Positions 53,541 through 60,177 of a stretch of 64,000 nucleotides of DNA are shown piece by piece; position 1 is the stretch's first letter, and every line of letters begins with the position of its first letter. The translations under genes were made by a program, and so were the position numbers. The notes under the pieces were generated by a model. The model was not told the DNA's origin. It worked only from the letters and a program-made list of their open reading frames with translations, and did no database searches. The stretch is from Cellulomonas edaphi (GTDB lineage Bacteria; Actinomycetota; Actinomycetes; Actinomycetales; Cellulomonadaceae): assembly GCF_030362815.1 (NCBI RefSeq), contig NZ_JAUCGR010000001.1, positions 302,024 to 366,023 on the forward strand, in the 5' to 3' direction.

Positions 53541-54449
53541 CTACCGCCCCGGCAGGCCGGTCCCCGTCATCCGCTCCGCGGCGTCCCACAGCCACGCCGC
53601 GGCCCGCGCGTCGCGCATGCGACGGCTCAGCCACGCCGGCCCCGTGGGCCCGACCAGGCTGAGGGCGCCGCTCGGCCCGTAGTACGCGCCCCGCTGCGCG
53701 TCGGGCGAGGTGGCGGCGAACAGCATCGGCTCGGCTCCCTGCGGCGGGTCCTGGACGGGGACCAGCGGCAGGTCGAGCAAGGACCGCCGGGGCGTGCGGC
53801 CGCCCAGGGAGGCGCCGGCGGTCTGGAGGTTGGTGCGGGTGAAGCCGGGGTGCGCGGCGGCGCTGAGCAGCTCCCACCCCCGCTGGTCGGCCACGGCGGC
53901 GAGGTGCCTCGCCAGGTAGAGGTCCGCGAGCTTCGACTGCCCGTAGGCGCGCTGCGGGCCGTAGTGCGTGGTCCAGTGCAGGTCGTGCGTGCGGATGCGG
54001 CCCCAGTGGGCGGCGACCGAGCTCATGGTGACCACCCGCGGGGCGGGCGCCGCGAGCAGCTGCGGCAGCAGACGGTTGGTCAGCGCGAACGGGCCGAGGA
54101 AGTTGGTGCCGAGCTGCAGCTCGAACCCGTCCACGGTCTCGAACCGCTCGGGCGGGGCCATGACGCCCGCGTTGTTGAGGAGCAGGTCGACGTGCGGCAG
54201 GTCGGCCAGACCGACCACGAACTTCTCCACCGACGCGAGGTCGGCCAGGTCGAGCACCCGGACCTCGACGGAACCCGGATGCCGGGCACGCAGCCCCGCC
54301 GCGGCGCGGTCACCCTTGCCCGCGTCGCGCACCGCGAGAATCACATGGGCCCCCGCCGCGGCGAGTCGCCGGGCAGCCTCGAGACCCGTCCCGCTGTTGG
54401 CGCCCGTGACGACGGCCGTGCGGCCGCTCTGGTCGGGGACGACGTACAC
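53541..54449 (-). CDS. Short-chain dehydrogenase/reductase (retinol-dehydrogenase-like)
   Basis: 302 residues. The NADP motif TGANSGTG, the NNAG segment (LLLNNAGVMAPP), the catalytic Ser in MSSVAAH and Tyr-x3-Lys in YGQSKLADLY are all present. The C-terminal region resembles the WWOX/retinol dehydrogenase branch. The substrate is unknown. GTG 54449 is chosen because GGAGG lies just upstream; the open frame before it is low-complexity. Confidence 0.93.
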   Translation of the reverse strand: MYVVPDQSGRTAVVTGANSGTGLEAARRLAAAGAHVILAVRDAGKGDRAAAGLRARHPGSVEVRVLDLADLASVEKFVVGLADLPHVDLLLNNAGVMAPPERFETVDGFELQLGTNFLGPFALTNRLLPQLLAAPAPRVVTMSSVAAHWGRIRTHDLHWTTHYGPQRAYGQSKLADLYLARHLAAVADQRGWELLSAAAHPGFTRTNLQTAGASLGGRTPRRSLLDLPLVPVQDPPQGAEPMLFAATSPDAQRGAYYGPSGALSLVGPTGPAWLSRRMRDARAAAWLWDAAERMTGTGLPGR

Positions 54450-54540
54450 GGGAGCCTCCAGGCAGCGACGGGCGGGACGGCCGACGGTGCCATGCCCGCG
54501 CGGGCGGCACAACCGTCGGCTGCGCGGGCCGCTCGACCCG

Positions 54541-54575
54541 CGGCCGCGCGAGCCCGACAGGCGGCCGCGCGAGCC
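54541..54575. repeat. 14-bp direct repeat
   Basis: CGGCCGCGCGAGCC occurs at 54541-54554 and 54562-54575 in the gap between the divergent SDR and aldo/keto reductase genes. Confidence 0.7.
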
Positions 54576-54625
54576 AGGCAGCCGGCCGCCGTGCGCGCCG
54601 GGCCGCGGCGCGGTCGAATGGCAGC

Positions 54626-55459
54626 ATGTCGACCACACCACTGATCACCCTGAACAACGGCGTGACGATCCCTCAGCTCGGGTTCGGCGTCTTCCAGATC
54701 GACCCCGACGAGACGGCCGACGCCGTCGTCACCGCCCTGGATGCCGGGTACCGGCACATCGACACCGCGCAGATGTATCGCAACGAGGCCGGCGTGGGCG
54801 AGGGCGTGCGTCGCTCGGGCCTGCCTCGCGACGAGGTGTTCATCACCAGCAAGCTCAACAACGACTCGCACGACCCCGAGGCGGCGGCCGCGGCGTTCGA
54901 GCGCACGCTCGACGCCCTCGGCACCGACCACGTGGACCTGTTCCTCATCCACTGGCCGCTTGCGATGGTCTCCGACTTCGTCGAGACGTGGCACGCGATG
55001 GAGGAGTTCTACCGCTCGGGCCGCGCGCGGTCGATCGGCGTCTCCAACTTCCAGCCGCACCACCTGCGGCGCCTGATCGACGGCTCCACCGTGGTGCCCG
55101 CGGTGAACCAGATCGAGGTGCACCCGTACCTGACCCAGGCGGAGGCACGCGCGTTCGGGGCCGAGCACGGCATCGCGACGGAGGCCTGGTCCCCCATCGC
55201 GCAAGGCAAGGTGCTCGACGACCCGACCGTGGTCCGCATCGCCGAGACGCACCAGCGCACACCCGCGCAGGTGACGCTGCGCTGGCACATCCAGCGCGGC
55301 GACATCGTCTTCCCCAAGTCGGTCACGGCGGCGCGCATCCGGGAGAACTTCGCGCTGTTCGACTTCGAGCTCGACGACGTGGACATGGCGGCGATCGACG
55401 CGCTGAACCGCGACGAGCGCACGGGCCCCGACCCGGACACGTTCGACTACGTGCCCTGA
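54626..55459 (+). CDS. Aldo/keto reductase
   Basis: 277 residues, a TIM barrel of the AKR superfamily. The catalytic tetrad is Asp46 (YRHIDTAQMY), Tyr51, Lys76 (FITSKLNN) and His109 (LIHWP). The NADPH-binding end FPKSVTAARIRENF is present. AKR5-like members reduce 2,5-diketogluconate, methylglyoxal and similar carbonyls. TCGAAT ends 6 nt before ATG 54626; there is no Shine-Dalgarno. Confidence 0.95.
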   Translation: MSTTPLITLNNGVTIPQLGFGVFQIDPDETADAVVTALDAGYRHIDTAQMYRNEAGVGEGVRRSGLPRDEVFITSKLNNDSHDPEAAAAAFERTLDALGTDHVDLFLIHWPLAMVSDFVETWHAMEEFYRSGRARSIGVSNFQPHHLRRLIDGSTVVPAVNQIEVHPYLTQAEARAFGAEHGIATEAWSPIAQGKVLDDPTVVRIAETHQRTPAQVTLRWHIQRGDIVFPKSVTAARIRENFALFDFELDDVDMAAIDALNRDERTGPDPDTFDYVP

Positions 55460-55523
55460 GGCTGTCGATCCGGCGGACGCTCGCGCGTCATGTCCACATC
55501 ACCCGAGACACCAGGAGGACACC

Positions 55524-55862
55524 ATGGCCAAGTTCGCGCTGACCATCGTCGAGCCGGCCGGACCCCCGCCGGCCGACCTTGACCTCGACTCGATCATGCG
55601 GGACGTCGACGCGCTCGACCAGGAGCTCCGCACGGCAGGGCTGTGGGTCTTCGCGGGCGGGCTCGAGCCACCGACCCGGGCCAAGACCGTGCGGCACGAG
55701 GACGACGCGCTGGTGGTGCTCGACGGCCCCTACGTCGAGACGGCCGAGCACGTGGGCGGCTTCACGGTCGTCGAGGTGCACGACGAGGCCGAGGCGGTGG
55801 CGTGGGCGCGGCGCTTCGCCCAGGCGACGCGGCTGCCCGTGGAGGTCCGCGCGTTCCGCTGA
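55524..55862 (+). CDS. YciI-like (YCII/DGPF) protein
   Basis: 112 residues. A ferredoxin-like fold of the YCII family is suggested by the central LDGPYVETAEHVGGFTVVEV, the DGPF-type motif that often precedes ECF sigma factors in actinobacteria. Here no sigma gene is adjacent. An AGGAGG stretch precedes ATG 55524. Confidence 0.9.
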   Translation: MAKFALTIVEPAGPPPADLDLDSIMRDVDALDQELRTAGLWVFAGGLEPPTRAKTVRHEDDALVVLDGPYVETAEHVGGFTVVEVHDEAEAVAWARRFAQATRLPVEVRAFR

Positions 55863-55884
55863 GGGCGCGCACGGCACGACGAGC

Positions 55885-55920
55885 CGACGGGCGGGCACCC
55901 CAGGCGGTGCCCGCCCGTCG
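55885..55920. terminator. Bidirectional terminator hairpin
   Basis: CGACGGGCGGGCACC (55885-55899) pairs perfectly over 15 bp with GGTGCCCGCCCGTCG (55906-55920) over a 6-nt loop. It lies between convergent stops at 55862 and 55944. Confidence 0.85.
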
Positions 55921-55943
55921 TCATGCCCGTGCCCGTGAGCCCG

Positions 55944-57860
55944 TCAGGGAGCCACGGGGTACTCGGCCAGGTAGGCCGTGGTGGAGCCGCCCGGTGCCGC
56001 GACCGCCGGCCCGCCCACGCCGTTGACGACGTGGTCGATGGTGCCGGCGTTGTTGAGCGACACGATGATCATGTTGTGCAGCTTGACGCCGCTGCGCTCC
56101 GGGACCTCGAACGCGTTCGTGGCGTGCAGCGTCGGATCGACGTTGGTGTAGATGTAGCTTCCCAGCCCCCACGCCTCGTGCGTGGTGACCTTGTCGCCCA
56201 CCTTGTAGCCCGCGTAGCCGAGCGTGCTGCCGTGCTGCCAGGCGGCCTGGTTCGGCGCGTCGTAGGGCAGCTCGTTCTGGAAGAAGATCGTCCGGCCGCG
56301 CTCGCCGTTCCAGACCACGTTGTACTTCTGGTAGTGCTCGGAGAACAGGCCCGTGGCCAGCACGTCGTTGCCGTTGACGAGCACGCCCGTCTCCGCCGTG
56401 TTCACGGTCCAGCCCACGCCGTCCGTGCCGTGGTCGGCGCGCCAGGCCCAGGTGTGGTCGATGATCACGTTGTTGGCGTTGACCACCAGGGACTGCGTGG
56501 CCCGGCCCTGGTGCGCGCCACCCACCCGGAAGAAGACGTCGCTGAGCGTCGTCGGGTTGGCCGGGTCGGACAGGTGCGGCTTGCGGCCGAGCGCGTCCAG
56601 CTTCGACAACCGCGTGCCCACCGTCAGGAGCGACGGCGAGTTGGTCGCGCCGGCGTCGAACATGAGGCCCGCGATCTTGACACCCTTGACGTCGAGCGTG
56701 CGCAGGCCCACCGAGCCGTTCTCCGGGACGATGGTGGCCAGGCCGAGGCCGAGCACCACCTGGTTGGGGTGCACCACCGTCAGCGGGCTGCTGTTGTGGT
56801 AGATCCCCGGCGTGAGGAGCAGGTGCTTGCCGGCGTACAGCGCCTGGTTGATCTTCTTCACGCTGTCACCCGGCTTCGCGACGTAGAAGCGGTTGAGCGG
56901 GATGGACGAGCCGGCGGTCGTACCGCTCTTCCACGACGTGCCCGCGGAGTCCTTCACCGCGTCCGGCACGAAGACGTTCCACTTGCCCTTGCCGTCGACG
57001 TAGAGGAACGGCTTCTCCCGCGACACCGGGGTGGCGGCGAGGGTCGTGTACTTGTTGTCGTCGGTGAAGGGTCCACCGGCCGGGGCGCCCTCGACGCCGG
57101 AGAACACCTGGTTCCACACGAAGTTGCTCCAGCCATCGACCGAGCTGTTGCGCGTGAGGAACTGCTGCTGGGAGCCGCTCACCACGAACGGGAGCTTGGA
57201 GTCGGCGATGAAGCCGCCGCTCGCGTACTGCGGGCCGGCCGTGCAGTAGTCCATGAGCGAGAGGTTCGCGCCCGTGAGCTCGACGCGACGCATCGGAGCG
57301 GCCTGCGAGACCGCCCAGAAGTTCGCGGAGTTGCGGCAGCCGTCGCTGCCGCCGACGAAGTTGATCGACAGGTTGGACAGGGACCGCCAGAAGTTCACCA
57401 GCGCGATGCAGTTGCTCTCCTGGTCCGGCGCGGGCGGAAGGCACCGGTTGTAGACCTCGACCGCGCCGTTGATCTTCACGTCGCCCGGGTTGAGCCCGAG
57501 GCCGGCGACCTCGGTGTAGTAGCCGACCTGGAAGCGCAGCGGGTGCTCGGCGGTGCCGTAGGTGCCCGGCTTGAACAGGATGGCGTAGCGCCCGTCGCCC
57601 ATCTCGGCGTCGACCTGCTTGGCGTGGATGGCGTCCACGGTCTTCTGGATGTCGTCGACGGACATGCTGGGATCGAAGACGACGGTGTTCGGGCCGAGGT
57701 CCGGGTCGGGCTTGCTGGAAGCGGTTGCAGGGGTCGCGACGGCGGCGGAAACCGTGGTCGCGAGCGCGACCGCGAGAGCCGCGACACCGAGGCGACGGCC
57801 GGAGGTGCTGGTGCGGGGGCTGTGCGTCCGCCGGTGCGAGCGGCGCGGGAGAGGCAGCAT
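55944..57860 (-). CDS. Secreted right-handed beta-helix protein, function unknown
   Basis: 638 residues. The N-terminus is Arg-rich, then a hydrophobic core and an ATPATA-type cleavage site near residue 47. The mature part has repeated short strands with Asn ladders (VVNANNVIIDHTWAWRADH, IFFQNELPYDAPNQ), the pattern of a pectate-lyase-like beta-helix. Opening phrases such as NTVVFDPSMSVDDIQKTVD and YAILFKPGTYG mark a family that is common in Streptomyces and Cellulomonas and is often auto-named adenylyl cyclase or coagulation factor 5/8 protein; no cyclase feature is visible. A carbohydrate-active role is inferred. ATG 57860 has AAAGG upstream. Confidence 0.82.
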   Translation of the reverse strand: MLPLPRRSHRRTHSPRTSTSGRRLGVAALAVALATTVSAAVATPATASSKPDPDLGPNTVVFDPSMSVDDIQKTVDAIHAKQVDAEMGDGRYAILFKPGTYGTAEHPLRFQVGYYTEVAGLGLNPGDVKINGAVEVYNRCLPPAPDQESNCIALVNFWRSLSNLSINFVGGSDGCRNSANFWAVSQAAPMRRVELTGANLSLMDYCTAGPQYASGGFIADSKLPFVVSGSQQQFLTRNSSVDGWSNFVWNQVFSGVEGAPAGGPFTDDNKYTTLAATPVSREKPFLYVDGKGKWNVFVPDAVKDSAGTSWKSGTTAGSSIPLNRFYVAKPGDSVKKINQALYAGKHLLLTPGIYHNSSPLTVVHPNQVVLGLGLATIVPENGSVGLRTLDVKGVKIAGLMFDAGATNSPSLLTVGTRLSKLDALGRKPHLSDPANPTTLSDVFFRVGGAHQGRATQSLVVNANNVIIDHTWAWRADHGTDGVGWTVNTAETGVLVNGNDVLATGLFSEHYQKYNVVWNGERGRTIFFQNELPYDAPNQAAWQHGSTLGYAGYKVGDKVTTHEAWGLGSYIYTNVDPTLHATNAFEVPERSGVKLHNMIIVSLNNAGTIDHVVNGVGGPAVAAPGGSTTAYLAEYPVAP

Positions 57861-57920
57861 GGATGACCTTTCAGCGTTGGAGGTCAGTCGAGATTCGCTC
57901 GAGCGACCTGCCGCGCGCGA

Positions 57921-57944
57921 GGGGGCGCCCACGTTGGCGCCCCC
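57921..57944 (-). other. Leader hairpin of the beta-helix gene
   Basis: GGGGGCGCC (57921-57929) pairs perfectly with GGCGCCCCC (57936-57944) in the 5' leader, about 60 nt before the start codon. It may stabilise or attenuate the mRNA. Confidence 0.55.
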
Positions 57945-57979
57945 CGTCACGACGGCCGGTCGGCCGTGAGATAGGACAA

Positions 57980-58020
57980 AACGTACCTGGCGGACGGCGC
58001 GTGTCAACCGTCACTGACGG
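57980..58020 (-). promoter_or_regulatory. Promoter and abutting palindrome of the beta-helix gene
   Basis: On the minus strand TTGACA (58007-58002), a 16-bp spacer and TACGTT (57985-57980). CCGTCAcTGACGG (58008-58020), a perfect 13-bp palindrome, touches the -35 and is a likely operator. The gene-free stretch 57861-58178 otherwise holds only the leader hairpin and the palindrome at 58155-58169. Confidence 0.65.
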
Positions 58021-58154
58021 GTGAGTCAGTCGTGGGAATCGCGTCCACGACTGGTCGCGCTTCCAGGGCTGCTGCACGCAGCGTCGGAACGCGTGCGGGA
58101 ACGTCCGGCCGGGTCCGTCGTAGACGCCCATACCCCGGTACGCTACGGTCCCCA

Positions 58155-58169
58155 TATCGATCATCGATA
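58155..58169. promoter_or_regulatory. Palindromic operator of the DUF2975-HTH pair
   Basis: TATCGATCATCGATA is a perfect 15-bp palindrome, 10 nt before ATG 58179. Its position over the start region suggests autorepression by the XRE protein encoded second in the pair. Confidence 0.65.
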
Positions 58170-58178
58170 GGGGCGGAC

Positions 58179-58841
58179 ATGACAGGTCCATGGGTGCGGC
58201 GGCTGGCGAACCTGCTGGTCGCGATCGGCGTCATCGGCGCAGCGCTCGGGGTGCTGGACTTCGTCAACGCGCTGACGCAGGTCTCGGCAAGCGTCAAGGC
58301 GACCGTCCGTGTCGCGCCGTCGGGATGCTGCGGGGACGCCCGGGTCGAGCTCCCTGGCGTGACGCTTGCCGACGGGTGGCTCCTCCCGGCCAACGGGCCC
58401 GACGGGCTCTCCGCGAGCCCCTCCGCCGGGCAGCTCCGGATCGAGGCGTGGGGATCGACCGCGCCCGAGCAGGCGCTGGCCAACGCAGAGCTGCTGGTGG
58501 GCGGGGTCGGCTTCCTGCTCGGGGCGCTCCTCATCCGGCCGGTGCTCGTCGCGCTGTCGGAAGGCCGGCCGTTCCGCCGAGGCAACGCACGGCGCATCAC
58601 GCTGGTCGCGGTGACGGTCGCGGTCACGGGGGTGCTCGTCCCGTTGCCGTCCCAGCTCGCCGGGCTCCGCATCGCACAGCGCACCGGGCTCGAGACGGAG
58701 CTCGTGCACGGAGTCACCGTCCCGCTCGCCCCGCTCCTGACCGGCGCTCTCGTCCTGGCTGTTGCCGCGGCCTTCCGCGCCGGGGAACGACTGACGCGCG
58801 AGTCCGAGGAGATGGCCGCCGACCTTCAGGGGCTCGTGTGA
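58179..58841 (+). CDS. DUF2975 membrane protein
   Basis: 220 residues with four membrane helices (about 9-30, 107-128, 143-160, 188-206) and an outer loop holding SGCCGDARVELPG. DUF2975 proteins are typically encoded directly before a tiny XRE regulator, as here. The function is unknown; the pair is thought to sense something at the membrane. The start is ATG 58179, and the earlier frame is not supported. Confidence 0.88.
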   Translation: MTGPWVRRLANLLVAIGVIGAALGVLDFVNALTQVSASVKATVRVAPSGCCGDARVELPGVTLADGWLLPANGPDGLSASPSAGQLRIEAWGSTAPEQALANAELLVGGVGFLLGALLIRPVLVALSEGRPFRRGNARRITLVAVTVAVTGVLVPLPSQLAGLRIAQRTGLETELVHGVTVPLAPLLTGALVLAVAAAFRAGERLTRESEEMAADLQGLV

Positions 58842-59050
58842 CGGAGGAGCACCGCGTCGTCTGCCACCTCGACCGCCTCCTCGCCGCGCGCGGGCTCACC
58901 CTCGTCCAGCTCTCTGCGCTCACGGGCATCACCGTGGTCAACCTCTCCGTCCTGAAGAACGACCGCGGCAGAGCCGTCCGTTTCAGCACCCTCACCGCGC
59001 TGTGCGACGCGCTGGCCTGCCAGCCGGGCGACCTCTTCAGCGTCCACTGA
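58838..59050 (+). CDS. Small XRE (Cro/C1-type) DNA-binding protein, YozG-like
   Basis: 70 residues, nearly all helix-turn-helix: LDRLLAARGLTLVQLSALTG, then TVVNLSVLKNDRGRAVRFST and a CDALACQPGDLF end. This is the YozG-type Cro/C1 protein that accompanies DUF2975. GTG 58838 overlaps the upstream stop as GTGA. Its likely operator is the palindrome before the pair. The final 14 nt overlap the convergent LacI gene. Confidence 0.92.
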   Translation: MTEEHRVVCHLDRLLAARGLTLVQLSALTGITVVNLSVLKNDRGRAVRFSTLTALCDALACQPGDLFSVH

Positions 59051-60056
59051 CCGGCCCGGTCGAGCCGCGGACCACGAGCTCCGTCGCGAGCTCCACGTGC
59101 AGCGCGTCGAGCTTGTGCCGCTCCAGCAGCCGCACCAGCAGGCTCACCGCGATCCGCCCCATCTCGGCGAGCGGCTGCCGGACGGTGGTGAGCTGTGGCG
59201 CCGTGGCCCGGCTGAGCTCGAGGTCGTCGAACCCCGTCACGGACACGTCGTCCGGCACGGCGAGCCCGCGCGCGGCGGCCGCGCGCAGCGCCCCGACCGC
59301 GCTCTGGTCGTTGAAGCAGACGAGCGCGCTGGGCCGGTCGGCGAGGTCCAGCAGCTCCCCGGCCGCGCGCTCGCCGTCGGCGGCGGTCGCGTGCGTGAAG
59401 CGCACCAGCTCCGGGGGCGGCAGCACGCCGACGTCCACCATCGCGGCCGCGTGCCCCGCGTAGCGGTCGTTGCCCGCCACCCACTCGCGCGGACCGGCCA
59501 CGACGCCGATCCGCCGGTGACCCAGCGCCAGCAGGTGCTGGGTGACCTGGCGCGCGCCGGCGAAGTGCGCAGCCGACACGGCGGCGACGTCGCGGGGGGG
59601 CGTCAGGCGCGGGTCGACGACGACGAAGGGGAACCCTCGGCGACGCAGCGCGACGAGCTCGTCGCCGTCCTCCGGCGGCAGCACGAGGACCGCACCGGCG
59701 ACCTCCCGCGCCTGCACCGTGGTCAGCGGGTGCGTGGACTGCGCCGACTCCCCGGCGTCGAGCAGCATCGCCCGGCCGTGCAGGTCGAGGGCCTCGCCGA
59801 TCGCCGAGACGATGGGCCCGAAGTAGTCGGACAGGACGTAGGGGCAGCGGACGAACACCGGACCCGACCGCGTGCCGGACCAGGGGTCGGGCCGGGTTCG
59901 CGGCGAGGGCGCCGACGCGCCGCGCGACGCCAGTGCGGCCTCCACGCGAGCCCGCGTCGAGGGCGCGACGTTGTCGTGGCCGTTGAGCACGCGCGAGACG
60001 GTCGCGATGGAGACGCCCGCCTGCGCGGCGACGTCCCGGACCGTGGAGCGTTCCAT
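59037..60056 (-). CDS. LacI family transcriptional regulator
   Basis: 339 residues. The N-terminal helix-turn-helix and hinge read STVRDVAAQAGVSIATVSRVL and NGHDNVAPSTRARV. A periplasmic-binding-protein-like sensor domain follows (FVVVDPRLTP, ALVCFNDQSAVGALRAA, VSVTGFDDLELSRATAPQL). It is divergent from the GH30 gene and very probably represses it until a sugar from the substrate binds. ATG 60056 directly abuts a TGTTACA/TGTTTCA site, so it probably controls itself too. Confidence 0.95.
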   Translation of the reverse strand: MERSTVRDVAAQAGVSIATVSRVLNGHDNVAPSTRARVEAALASRGASAPSPRTRPDPWSGTRSGPVFVRCPYVLSDYFGPIVSAIGEALDLHGRAMLLDAGESAQSTHPLTTVQAREVAGAVLVLPPEDGDELVALRRRGFPFVVVDPRLTPPRDVAAVSAAHFAGARQVTQHLLALGHRRIGVVAGPREWVAGNDRYAGHAAAMVDVGVLPPPELVRFTHATAADGERAAGELLDLADRPSALVCFNDQSAVGALRAAAARGLAVPDDVSVTGFDDLELSRATAPQLTTVRQPLAEMGRIAVSLLVRLLERHKLDALHVELATELVVRGSTGPVSGR

Positions 60057-60158
60057 TGTTACATCCCTTGTTTCAGCGGCCTTCGAGTTGACAGGCGTCG
60101 AAACGCGCGGTGTTCTGTCTGATTGCGGGCGGTTCGCCCGCTGTTTCAGGATGTTACA
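60057..60158. promoter_or_regulatory. Paired TGTTACA/TGTTTCA sites and promoter between LacI and GH30 genes
   Basis: TGTTACA-N5-TGTTTCA (60057-60075) abuts the LacI start. TGTTTCA-N3-TGTTACA (60142-60158) lies 20 nt before the GH30 ATG. A TTGACA (60088-60093) between them is the best -35 for GH30. GCGGGCG-N3-CGCCCGC (60125-60141) forms a hairpin just before the second site. Confidence 0.55.
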
Positions 60159-60177
60159 CGACTCGACGGAGAGTGCG

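Noticed and set aside
55944-57860. Adenylyl cyclase
   Set aside because: Only the usual database name of the family suggests it. The protein is exported and beta-helical and shows no cyclase motif.
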